7,304 nt of DNA from Oscillospiraceae bacterium (GCA_017440445.1 JAFSHE010000137.1:1-7304); one strand, 5' to 3'; shown: positions 1-6,335, counted from the first letter of the stretch. Made by a program: numbers and translations. The notes: generated by a model from the letters alone, not told the origin.

Positions 1-1955
1 ATAAGCAGATCAAATGCCTTATAATGCTCCTTCGGTGCTGCCTTTTCCTTTACTGCCGAGCCTTCACCGTTCTTCAGTCGGTTCATGTACATCTCACTGT
101 TTGCGAACTTGATGAAGCCCTCCAGCGAGCCGTTCCAATAAGAATTGACCACGGTACAGCCGCAATTCACCTCAACATAGTACTCCTTGCCGCTGTCGGT
201 ATTATAGCCCTCGATAAGGCTGAAAAATACGGATGTAGCCTTGTTTATCGTATCGCTTATCACGGTGGGGTCGTCGTAATAATTGATGACTGCGTACTCG
301 TCCTCCGCAATATGTCCGATAAAGCAGTTTACGGGGTTTGCCATCTTCAGCGACTCCGATACAAGGCGAAGTGCCTCCTCGATAGCCTCCACACCGTAGT
401 TTTCGTAGATATATGTATACTTGGGAAGTCCGTAAACAGAGATGGACAGAGTTTTGCTGCGGTTCTCCTCTGCCGCAGAGAACTCCTCAAACCATTTTAC
501 GGAGCCCTTAAGATTAGGTAGCTTTGTAACGGTATTTATAAGCTCCGCTCTTTCCATCTGCTGTGACATCTTCTGCTGTCTGAAATAGTTGAGCGCAACA
601 TTGAAGGCGATATTTATCGTCTTTACCACACGCTTCATCTTGCGTGTAGAATACGGCATATTGTCTGTCCTTACGGCATAATAGCCGACTACCTCGCTGC
701 CGACATAGATGGAGTTTAATATATATGCCGCATCATCCTCGCACCATGCGTCTGAGCAAGGAACGAGCCTTGACAGCTTAAGCTTGCTGGTATTCTCTGC
801 TTCGCCTGTTGAATACTTTGAGCCTATAACGATAAGCTCATCTGAGAAAAGCTTATGCTCCTCCACATGGTCGATATCCATTATAGCCCTTATGAAATCG
901 CTGTTAAGACATGCGTAGGAATTTTCCAGCATACAACCCGAAAGAGTTGAATACAGGCTGTTCATATCGCTGATATCAAGCATCCTGTCTATCCACGAGT
1001 ACTCGAAATCCTCGTGCATCTCCATGTCGTGGAAGGTCTGATACAGCTCGGACGCAACGCTGCGAAAATCCTCTGAGCCGAGGTTTTTACAGCCGCAGGA
1101 CTCGGATATCACAGGAACATGCTTATGTGTAAAGCACGCCTGTGTATCACCTGAAAGCACTGCGTCAGCTGCCTTGACGCTGAGCCTTGCTATCTCCTCG
1201 ATATCCTCACGGCAGGTGGTCAGACGGGGAATAAAATACTGCGACGCAGGAACTCCGTCAAAGCCTGTTACCACAACATCCTCAGGCACACTGAAGCCTG
1301 CTGCCTTCAGCTGCTTACATACAGTGAACGCCATGTGGTCATTGGCACAAAGGATAGCACGAGGCGGCTTTTTACCATCGGCAAGAAGCTCTGACACGAT
1401 GCGCTTTGTGGGGTCCTCCCAATAACCGCCGTAGCCTACTCTGCTCTCCTCAAAGGGGATGCCATTTTCCTCAAGCACCTCTTTATAGCATTCTATACGC
1501 ACACGGGAGTCTGTATCATCCTCCCTGCCGTTTCCTGCTATATAGAATGTATCTGTAATGCCATGATCTTTTATTACGTGTCTTAGCACTGATTTATATG
1601 ATTCACGGTAATCCGCCGTGATGCATGCACAGCCTTCGGCAGTGCCGTTTACCAGTATCGCAGGGACGTTATGTGCCTTTGCACCTGCAACGATACCATC
1701 GATGATAGAACGGTTCATAAATGTGTCGCATATAACCAGTACAGCGTCCACAAGACTGTAATCGATAAGCTCGTACACCGAGCTTGCACCCTTGTCAAAG
1801 GCATCATTACGATAGAAATCTACAAAGCTGTTGAACACCAGCAGCTTATACCCTGCCTGATGGGCAAGGTGATGAAGTCTGTTTACATAATCTGTACGGG
1901 TAGTGTCGTGTATCTTTGTCAGGCATACTCCTATGACCTTATGTCCGTTTATCAT
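1..1955 (-). CDS. PBP1 (LacI-like) sensor domain fused to degenerate GGDEF domain, C-terminus beyond window
   Basis: This reading frame is open for 651 codons and leaves the window at the left edge. Residues 5-285 resemble the periplasmic-binding-protein fold of LacI-family regulators (start VIGVCL, later AILCANDHMAF at 200-210 and VVVTGFDGVPAS at 228-238). No helix-turn-helix precedes it and there is no signal peptide or membrane segment, so it is probably a cytoplasmic sugar or small-ligand sensor. An ESCGC motif at 285-289 ends this domain. Residues about 300-460 form a linker that may be GAF-like. From about 470 a GGDEF-type domain follows: NTVTKLPNLKG matches the usual D-LTGLPNR start, but the signature is AEDEY (550-554) instead of GGDEF and the metal-binding aspartates are missing, so cyclase activity is unlikely. 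An EAL domain may follow off-window (inference). ATG at 1955 is chosen; GGAGG lies 12 bases upstream. An in-frame GTG at 1964 is possible but only 3 bases from that site. Confidence 0.85.
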   Translation of the reverse strand, partial: MINGHKVIGVCLTKIHDTTRTDYVNRLHHLAHQAGYKLLVFNSFVDFYRNDAFDKGASSVYELIDYSLVDAVLVICDTFMNRSIIDGIVAGAKAHNVPAILVNGTAEGCACITADYRESYKSVLRHVIKDHGITDTFYIAGNGREDDTDSRVRIECYKEVLEENGIPFEESRVGYGGYWEDPTKRIVSELLADGKKPPRAILCANDHMAFTVCKQLKAAGFSVPEDVVVTGFDGVPASQYFIPRLTTCREDIEEIARLSVKAADAVLSGDTQACFTHKHVPVISESCGCKNLGSEDFRSVASELYQTFHDMEMHEDFEYSWIDRMLDISDMNSLYSTLSGCMLENSYACLNSDFIRAIMDIDHVEEHKLFSDELIVIGSKYSTGEAENTSKLKLSRLVPCSDAWCEDDAAYILNSIYVGSEVVGYYAVRTDNMPYSTRKMKRVVKTINIAFNVALNYFRQQKMSQQMERAELINTVTKLPNLKGSVKWFEEFSAAEENRSKTLSISVYGLPKYTYIYENYGVEAIEEALRLVSESLKMANPVNCFIGHIAEDEYAVINYYDDPTVISDTINKATSVFFSLIEGYNTDSGKEYYVEVNCGCTVVNSYWNGSLEGFIKFANSEMYMNRLKNGEGSAVKEKAAPKEHYKAFDLL

Positions 1956-2011
1956 ATCAGGCACCGTCCTCCGTAATTCCGCAATGCGGATAAATTCCAA
2001 TTATAATCATT

Positions 2012-2043
2012 ATTATAGTAACATAAACAGCAGCTTTTGTCAA
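2012..2043 (-). promoter_or_regulatory. Predicted sigma-A-type promoter for the PBP1-GGDEF gene
   Basis: Reading the minus strand, a perfect -35 box TTGACA lies at 2043-2038. Two -10 candidates overlap: TACTAT at 2020-2015 with 17-base spacing, and a perfect TATAAT at 2017-2012 with 20-base spacing. Transcription would start near 2005-2010, leaving a leader of about 50 bases with a small TCCGC-AAT-GCGGA inverted repeat at 1978-1990. Confidence 0.6.
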
Positions 2044-2051
2044 CATTGACA
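2038..2051. promoter_or_regulatory. Palindrome TGTCAA-CA-TTGACA, possible operator over the leftward -35 box
   Basis: Two perfect 6-base arms are separated by two bases. The left arm is the -35 box of the leftward promoter read on the minus strand. A dimeric repressor bound here would block polymerase. The right arm is a TTGACA on the plus strand, but I find no suitable -10 box for it, so symmetry rather than a second promoter is the simpler reading. No cognate regulator is identified. Confidence 0.35.
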
Positions 2052-2100
2052 TTTTTTTGACCGACAATTTACCGTATCTGTCGCATTTTGCATATATAGC

Positions 2101-2129
2101 TTGAAATATTCAGCCACGTGTGGTAAAAT
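2101..2129 (+). promoter_or_regulatory. Predicted sigma-A-type promoter of the acyltransferase-lipid kinase operon
   Basis: TTGAAA at 2101-2106 and TAAAAT at 2124-2129 are separated by exactly 17 bases, each one mismatch from consensus. The spacer contains the palindrome CACGTG (2115-2120). Transcription would begin near 2136, giving a short leader of about 30 bases before the ribosome site at 2155. Confidence 0.65.
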
Positions 2130-2154
2130 GTAATTAAGACATAAAAACAATGTC

Positions 2155-2160
2155 AGGAGG
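2155..2160 (+). promoter_or_regulatory. Ribosome-binding site AGGAGG that decides the acyltransferase start
   Basis: A full AGGAGG ends at 2160. The GTG at 2160-2162 shares its last base and cannot be the start codon used with it. Eight bases downstream, in frame, is ATA at 2169, which is the position where a start codon would be expected. Confidence 0.75.
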
Positions 2161-2168
2161 TGCTTACG

Positions 2169-2903
2169 ATAGAGATAGTATCGTATATACTATGGGGACT
2201 TCTTGCCGTGATACTTCTGCCTGTCCTGTTTCTCACCGTTGTGGCACTGACAGTCGATCCACGGAAGGAGTACAACAGAGAAAACAGCTTCTATCGTGCC
2301 GTGCTTAACGGCTCAACAGGTGCGGCACTGTGGCTGCTCGGAATAAAATTCACTGTTGTGGGTGCGGAAAAGCTCCCCGAAAGCGGAAATTTCCTGTTCA
2401 TCAGCAATCACCGGTCCAACTACGACCCGATAATACAGTGGTATGCGCTGAAACAGCATAGGATATCCTTCGTGTCAAAGGGACAGAACTTCAGGATACC
2501 AATATTCGGCAGGCTGATACGCCGCTGCTGCTTTATGGAGATAGACCGCAGCAGCCCGAAAAGCTCCATGCTTACCGTGAACAGAGCCGCATCACTTCTT
2601 AACGAAACGGAAAATTGCGTGGGAGTATATCCCGAGGGCACACGAAGTAAAAACTGCGTTCTTCTCCCCTTCCACAACGGGGTGCTGAAGATAGCTCAGA
2701 AAGCTGAAAAGCCGCTCGTCATCTCAGTTATAGAGGGGACCGAGGATATCTTCAGAAATATAAAGCGCTTCAGGCGCTCGCAGGTGATCATCACGATACT
2801 GGAAACGCTCCCTGCGGAGCAGGTAAAGAAAACAAAGACCGCAGAGCTTGGCGGATACGCACTCTCCCTTATGGAGCAGGCTCTCGGAGATATAAAGGAG
2901 TAA
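2169..2903 (+). CDS. plsC: 1-acyl-sn-glycerol-3-phosphate acyltransferase (PlsC family), apparent ATA start
   Basis: The 244-residue protein fits the PlsC/LPLAT family, which transfers an acyl group to lysophosphatidic acid to make phosphatidic acid at the inner face of the membrane. An N-terminal hydrophobic segment (about residues 3-29) anchors it. Family motifs appear in order: NHRSNYD with catalytic H81 and D86; the P111-I-F-G114 through D126-R127 block for glycerol-phosphate binding; YPEGTRS with E156-G-T158; and KPLVISV at 181-187. The length is normal. The start is odd: the strong AGGAGG ends 8 bases before an ATA codon, and no in-frame ATG lies near. GTG at 2160 overlaps the ribosome site, and GTG at 2208 would cut the membrane anchor and has only a weak GGGGA upstream. 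The next gene begins 3 bases after the stop, so the two are co-transcribed and probably translationally coupled. The exact acyl acceptor cannot be read from sequence. Confidence 0.88.
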   Translation: MEIVSYILWGLLAVILLPVLFLTVVALTVDPRKEYNRENSFYRAVLNGSTGAALWLLGIKFTVVGAEKLPESGNFLFISNHRSNYDPIIQWYALKQHRISFVSKGQNFRIPIFGRLIRRCCFMEIDRSSPKSSMLTVNRAASLLNETENCVGVYPEGTRSKNCVLLPFHNGVLKIAQKAEKPLVISVIEGTEDIFRNIKRFRRSQVIITILETLPAEQVKKTKTAELGGYALSLMEQALGDIKE

Positions 2904-2906
2904 AAA

Positions 2907-3800
2907 ATGAATACATACGTTCTGTTCAATCCCCTTGCGGGCAACAGCTCCTGCGAGGAGTATTCCAAAAATCTGAATGAGCTTATGCCCGAAAAGGAGC
3001 TTATTTTCCGCAGCATGGCAGACACCGAATACAAGGAGTTTTTCGCCTCCCTCAAAGCTGAGGACGAGGTTATAATATGCGGCGGTGACGGCACGCTCAA
3101 CCGTTTTGTGAACGACACACGAGATATCATGATAGATAACCCTCTGCTGTATTACGCAGCGGGCAGCGGAAACGACTTTCTGCATGACCTCGGCATGGAA
3201 AAGGGCGCCGCTCCCTTTGATATCAGAAAGTACATACAGTCGCTCCCTGAGGTCACGGTAAACGGAAAGACCTCGCTTTTCATCAACGCTATCGGCTTCG
3301 GAATAGACGGCTACTGCTGCGAGGTAGGCGACGAGGTACGTAAAAAATCGGGCGGAAAGCCCGTAAACTACACGGGTATCGCAATAAAGGGTCTGCTGTA
3401 CGATTTCAAGCCCTGCGGTGCGACCGTCACCATCGACGGAGAGGAGCGCAGATACAAAAAGGTATGGATAGCTCCCGCTATGCACGGAAGATATTACGGC
3501 GGCGGAATGATAGCTGCTCCTTCGCAGGACAGGCTGAGCAGCGACGGCACGCTGTCACTGGTGGTGTGGCATGACTCCGCAAAGCTGAAAACTCTGATGG
3601 TATTTCCCTCCATATTCAAGGGAGAGCATATAAAGCACACCGAGTGCATAGACATCATAAAGGGTCACGAGATAACAGTTAAATTCGACAAACCCTGCGC
3701 ACTCCAGATAGACGGCGAGACCGTCCTCGGGGTGACGGAATACAGTGTAAAAAGCGCCGCAAGGGTAAAAGAGCTTCAGACCGCTTCCAACGCCGAATAA
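2907..3800 (+). CDS. Diacylglycerol kinase family lipid kinase (DagK/YegS/BmrU type)
   Basis: The 297-residue protein has the DAGKc fold throughout. The N-terminus has FNPLAGN (7-13); the nucleotide-binding signature GGDGTLN is at 59-65; AAGSGNDF at 84-91 matches the family's GTGND motif; FINAIGFGIDG lies at 125-135; GRYYGGGMIAAP and the following SSDGTL at 194-215 match the C-terminal lobe; and QIDGE is at 267-271. It should phosphorylate diacylglycerol or a related lipid with ATP, giving phosphatidic acid. It is soluble and probably membrane-associated. Its ATG follows the acyltransferase stop by 3 bases and its AAGGAG ribosome site (2895-2900) lies inside the end of that gene. The pairing suggests both enzymes feed one phosphatidic acid pool. 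The precise lipid substrate is uncertain because YegS-like members also use phosphatidylglycerol. Confidence 0.9.
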   Translation: MNTYVLFNPLAGNSSCEEYSKNLNELMPEKELIFRSMADTEYKEFFASLKAEDEVIICGGDGTLNRFVNDTRDIMIDNPLLYYAAGSGNDFLHDLGMEKGAAPFDIRKYIQSLPEVTVNGKTSLFINAIGFGIDGYCCEVGDEVRKKSGGKPVNYTGIAIKGLLYDFKPCGATVTIDGEERRYKKVWIAPAMHGRYYGGGMIAAPSQDRLSSDGTLSLVVWHDSAKLKTLMVFPSIFKGEHIKHTECIDIIKGHEITVKFDKPCALQIDGETVLGVTEYSVKSAARVKELQTASNAE

Positions 3801-3832
3801 ATAATAACAAGACACTTAAATATAATATAAAA

Positions 3833-3859
3833 AAACGGGCGGCCACAGGTCGCCCGTTT
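3833..3859. terminator. Bidirectional rho-independent terminator between converging operons
   Basis: Arms 3833-3844 and 3848-3859 pair over 12 bases with one G-U wobble, with a core of ACGGGCG/CGCCCGT and a three-base ACA loop. On the minus strand the stem is followed by a clean run of seven T, ideal for ending the kinase transcript 24 bases after its stop. On the plus strand the tail is TTTATTTGTG, a weaker but usable U-rich tract for the lipid kinase operon. Confidence 0.88.
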
Positions 3860-3882
3860 ATTTGTGTGATTATACTGTACCT

Positions 3883-5187
3883 TTATTGAGGCTTTGATAT
3901 CTTCATCAGCGCATTTGCGGTAAACCACGCTCCGTTTGCTGAGTAGCGATACACGCCGCCGTTGCGCTCGCAGGTCTCTCTTATTATCTCCATACCCAGA
4001 CCATGGCTGTCACGGTCGTCCTTGTCGGAAAGAAGCCTACCCGTCTGCTCACGTTTAAGCTGATAGAAGGTGTTTCGCACGATAACCGATAGATACTCCT
4101 TGTACACGAATATCCGCACCTCTATCTGCGGAGAGGAGCATCTTCCCGCCGCCTCAAGCGCATTGTCAAGAAGATTAGACACCACCGAGGAGATATCTGC
4201 AAGCTCTATCCCAAGCTCCGGGAGAGGCTCCAGCGAATACTCAAACCGTATTCCACGCATCTCGCTCACCGCCGATTTGTAGGTGATGATGGAGTCGATA
4301 AGGCTGTTTCCAGTGCTCTGTGCAAGTGCGGGCTGAAGCTTATCTGCGCTGTCACTTATCTCACGGAGAAGCTCACGTGCCTTGTCCGCCTCGCCCTTGT
4401 CTATGAGCGAGGTAGCGCTGATAAGGTGATTTTTTATATCATGACGTATCTTCCGCAGCCGTGCGGAGGTCTGATACTGCACCTCAAGCTGCTCCTTTAC
4501 GGAATAGTAATCCGAGCGCAGCATGAACATCCGCCTTTCCCTGTGATAGGCGCTGCATATCTCCACAAAGAAATTAACGACCATCAGGCTCATAACGAGA
4601 AACAGCAGAGATATCACCGCTGCTGCAGCAGAATATTCCCACCTGCTGCCGTCGTATGGACAGACCTCACCGAAAGCAGCAACGGTCAGCAGGAAAACTC
4701 CCGCCACAAAGCTGTAATTCATCCACAGCAGTCGGGATACCTCGGGGCGCTGCTCGGTAAACAGCCGATATATCACAATCAGCACCAGCACAAAAAATCC
4801 GCATACCGCAAGGTCAATAAAGATACGGCTTACGACGCTTCCATTGTATGAGCCGAAATAATCTGCGCCCATTATCGCTATCACGGTATGCTTCACAGCA
4901 GTTTCGGATATCAGTAAAGCATACTGCACCGTTACCGAAAACGCAAAAGCCCGATGCATCCGCTCTCTGTGCAGCAGAAATACCGTCAGCAGCAGTGTCG
5001 CCGTGCAGAATAACTGCTCGGTAAGAGGACTGCTGATAAACCCTCCGACAAGCAGAACCACTGCGTACAAGATCCCGCCGAATATCGTCCTCGGCAGACT
5101 GCGCCGCTCCCCGACAGAGATAAGATGAATAAACGTCATCCCCGCAGCACCGTTCATTACACAAAAAATTATTCCTGACGCTGTCAT
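3883..5187 (-). CDS. Membrane sensor histidine kinase, AgrC-like (GHKL ATPase domain)
   Basis: The 434-residue protein has a hydrophobic N-terminal half with six or seven membrane segments (roughly 3-24, 35-52, 58-73, 82-106, 122-143, 157-176, 186-209), as in AgrC-type peptide receptors. A helical linker leads to IRHDIKNHL, where H249 is the expected phosphorylation site in the RHDxxNH form of the HPK10/AgrC group. The N box is SNLLDNALEA with N338 and N342, and the ATP-lid glycines lie in SHGLGMEIIRE (394-404). The membrane domain would sense an external signal and pass phosphate to the adjacent regulator. Its ATG overlaps the regulator's TGA as ATGA, a sign of translational coupling, with a weak GAGAGG ribosome site 8 bases upstream inside that gene. 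No AgrD peptide or AgrB protease is seen nearby, so the ligand is unknown and need not be a peptide. Confidence 0.88.
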   Translation of the reverse strand: MTASGIIFCVMNGAAGMTFIHLISVGERRSLPRTIFGGILYAVVLLVGGFISSPLTEQLFCTATLLLTVFLLHRERMHRAFAFSVTVQYALLISETAVKHTVIAIMGADYFGSYNGSVVSRIFIDLAVCGFFVLVLIVIYRLFTEQRPEVSRLLWMNYSFVAGVFLLTVAAFGEVCPYDGSRWEYSAAAAVISLLFLVMSLMVVNFFVEICSAYHRERRMFMLRSDYYSVKEQLEVQYQTSARLRKIRHDIKNHLISATSLIDKGEADKARELLREISDSADKLQPALAQSTGNSLIDSIITYKSAVSEMRGIRFEYSLEPLPELGIELADISSVVSNLLDNALEAAGRCSSPQIEVRIFVYKEYLSVIVRNTFYQLKREQTGRLLSDKDDRDSHGLGMEIIRETCERNGGVYRYSANGAWFTANALMKISKPQ

Positions 5188-5924
5188 ATCCCTGCCCTCT
5201 CGGTTATGTACTCGCTTATCCTTGTAAGCAGCGCATTTGCACGGCGGCGGCTCAGCGGCAGAACTTCGCCGTTATCAAGCAGGATATCGGTGCTGTTTAC
5301 TGACTTTATCCTGCTTATATTCACAACATAGCCTCTACACACCTCGAAAAAGCCCTTGTCGGCATACTCCGCAGCAAATGCGGATATCTTCCTTTCGGTA
5401 AGCTGATAACTCCTACTGCCCGTTTTGAGATACACAGTGCGCCTTATACAGCAGAAACAGAAGATATCGTCAACCGCTATCCTGACCACCGACCTTCCGT
5501 TTCCATCTGTCACCTCGAAAAGACGGTAATCGGGGCTGAATTCCCTGTATTCGCCTATCACACGGGAAAGCTCCGATAGCATGTGCTGCTCACTTCCGTC
5601 CTTCGGGATGAATGCGTTTATCCGATAAGGGATGGTATTGAACACCTCAGACCTGTACGAAGTAATAAACACAAGAAAAAAACCTGAATCCAGTATGCGC
5701 AGGCGCTCTGCGGTCTCCTTGCCGCCAAGCTTCGGCATATCTATATCAAGCAGCACGATGTCATAGCCGTTTCCCCGCTCAAATGCCGAGATAAGCTCGT
5801 TTCCATCGGTAAAGGTACTTATCTCAGCAGTGACTCCCTGCTGCCTTGCGGCACGGGACAGCACCGGAAGTATCGTGCTTTCCATGTAGCTGCCGTCATC
5901 ATCGCATACCGCTATCCTTATCAT
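5184..5924 (-). CDS. LytTR-family response regulator (AgrA/LytR type)
   Basis: The 246-residue protein begins with a receiver domain: acidic D8-D10, the phosphoacceptor D60 in VLLDIDMP, T88 in the FITS stretch and the conserved lysine K108 in FIPKDG. From about residue 145 a LytTR DNA-binding domain follows, shown by FFEVCRGYVVNISRIKSV (192-209), then LLDNGEVLPLSRRRANALL (215-233). Such proteins bind pairs of short direct repeats and activate promoters. It is the first gene of the operon and its partner kinase overlaps its stop by four bases. ATG at 5924 is supported by AAGGGGG seven bases upstream and by a well-placed promoter. An unusual cluster of three cysteines (CFCC, 156-159) sits where the first LytTR beta strand starts. 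Its targets are not known; autoregulation and control of the divergent transporter are possible. Confidence 0.9.
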   Translation of the reverse strand: MIRIAVCDDDGSYMESTILPVLSRAARQQGVTAEISTFTDGNELISAFERGNGYDIVLLDIDMPKLGGKETAERLRILDSGFFLVFITSYRSEVFNTIPYRINAFIPKDGSEQHMLSELSRVIGEYREFSPDYRLFEVTDGNGRSVVRIAVDDIFCFCCIRRTVYLKTGSRSYQLTERKISAFAAEYADKGFFEVCRGYVVNISRIKSVNSTDILLDNGEVLPLSRRRANALLTRISEYITERAGI

Positions 5925-5934
5925 AATTACGCCC

Positions 5935-5946
5935 CCTTAATTTAAG
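5935..5946. repeat. CCTTAATTTAAG 12-mer, copy 1
   Basis: This is an exact copy of the 12-mer at 6120-6131, and its last 11 bases form the odd palindrome CTTAA-T-TTAAG. It lies at the predicted transcription start and touches the ribosome site of the response regulator. On the minus strand CTTAAAT is repeated ten bases apart (5956-5950 and 5946-5940), one helical turn, a direct-repeat arrangement like that bound by LytTR proteins. Confidence 0.5.
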
Positions 5947-5954
5947 CTGATTTA

Positions 5955-5983
5955 AGTATATCACAATCATCTTTTAAGGTCAA
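5955..5983 (-). promoter_or_regulatory. Predicted sigma-A-type promoter of the two-component operon
   Basis: On the minus strand TTGACC (5983-5978) and TATACT (5960-5955) are separated by 17 bases. The start of transcription would be near 5948, leaving a leader of about 24 bases that contains the AAGGGGG ribosome site. About 32 bases upstream of the -35 box is an inverted repeat TTACC-ACTC-GGTAA (6015-6028), a possible regulator site of low certainty. Confidence 0.7.
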
Positions 5984-6119
5984 TCGGAAGGATTTACCGC
6001 TGAGTTCATTTTTTTTACCACTCGGTAACAAATTGATCATATACTATAAAAAATAGGAGCTGATGTATAATATTCATACCACAGCAATATACATATCAAG
6101 TGTACAATTAACGCATTTT

Positions 6120-6131
6120 CCTTAATTTAAG
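6120..6131. repeat. CCTTAATTTAAG 12-mer, copy 2
   Basis: Exact second copy, 185 bases from the first and about 85 bases upstream of the transporter -35 box. It abuts a second odd palindrome, GTAAA-T-TTTAC at 6131-6141. Matching sites near each of two divergent promoters would suit a shared regulator. In DNA this AT-rich the match could still be chance. Confidence 0.45.
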
Positions 6132-6215
6132 TAAATTTTACGTGAAAGCATTGTGAAAAATACCTAAAACGAAATATATGTAATTATATCATCTGATAAA
6201 GTTTCTGTTAACCTA

Positions 6216-6243
6216 TTGACATTAAGTTAATTTTGTGTATAAT
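6216..6243 (+). promoter_or_regulatory. Predicted strong sigma-A-type promoter of the solute-binding protein gene
   Basis: Both boxes are perfect consensus: TTGACA at 6216-6221 and TATAAT at 6238-6243, with a 16-base spacer. Transcription would start near 6250, giving a leader of about 86 bases. Such a consensus promoter usually needs a repressor to be controlled, which fits the palindromes on either side. Confidence 0.78.
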
Positions 6244-6261
6244 ATTAATTAGATTAAGTGA

Positions 6262-6273
6262 TTGGTTAACCAA
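6262..6273. promoter_or_regulatory. Perfect 12-base palindrome TTGGTTAACCAA, candidate operator
   Basis: This perfectly symmetric site lies about 12 bases downstream of the predicted transcription start of the transporter gene, a classic repressor position. Its GTTAAC centre recurs at 6207-6212, just upstream of the -35 box. Symmetry without a loop argues for protein binding rather than an RNA hairpin. The binding protein is not known; a LacI-family or similar dimeric regulator is a guess. Confidence 0.5.
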
Positions 6274-6285
6274 GAACTTAACCAT

Positions 6286-6296
6286 CTGTTTAACAG
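6286..6296. promoter_or_regulatory. Odd palindrome CTGTT-T-AACAG in the transporter leader
   Basis: Five-base arms flank a single base, 24 bases centre-to-centre from TTGGTTAACCAA. It resembles the CTGTTAACC sequence at 6205-6213, so it may be a weaker copy of the same site. A single-base loop makes a stable hairpin unlikely. An alternative long-range pairing in the leader RNA is ATTGGTT (6261-6267) with AACCAAT (6299-6305). Confidence 0.3.
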
Positions 6297-6335
6297 GAAA
6301 CCAATTCAAAAAATGACAACAGGAGGAATTCCCCA

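Larger units (their letters stand above)
5925..6335. other. Divergent intergenic regulatory region, no convincing gene
   Basis: These 411 bases separate the response regulator from the transporter lipoprotein. They hold one promoter in each direction, both copies of the CCTTAATTTAAG repeat, the TTACC/GGTAA inverted repeat, and several GTTAAC-centred palindromes at the transporter side. The middle (about 6030-6200) is very AT-rich and has TATAAT at 6066-6071 without a matching -35 box. I find no structured riboswitch, tRNA or small RNA that I can support. Confidence 0.7.

Noticed and set aside
24..1976. Plus-strand open frames at 24-521, 709-918, 1174-1425 and 1671-1976
   Set aside because: All are antisense to the continuous PBP1-GGDEF frame, which has recognisable domains throughout.
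1978..1990. TCCGC-AAT-GCGGA hairpin as a terminator or riboswitch element
   Set aside because: The stem is only five base pairs with a three-base loop and no U tract; too small to call.
2160..2162. GTG as start codon of the acyltransferase
   Set aside because: It shares a base with the AGGAGG ribosome site and no second ribosome site lies upstream of it.
2420..3485. Three long minus-strand open frames (2420-2677, 2696-3130, 2724-3485)
   Set aside because: They lie antisense to the acyltransferase and lipid kinase genes, whose motifs are clear; they have no supporting ribosome site and their proteins resemble nothing.
6063..6125. Possible 20-residue leader peptide (MYNIHTTAIYISS...) with AGGAG just upstream
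   Set aside because: The gap from AGGAG to ATG is only 3 bases, no -35 box fits the upstream region, and the peptide has no cysteine or AgrD-like charged tail to suggest a signal precursor.
6143..6156. TGAAAGCATTGTGA as a catabolite-responsive (CcpA) site
   Set aside because: The central CG of the site is CA and the conserved C near the end is G, so two key positions fail.
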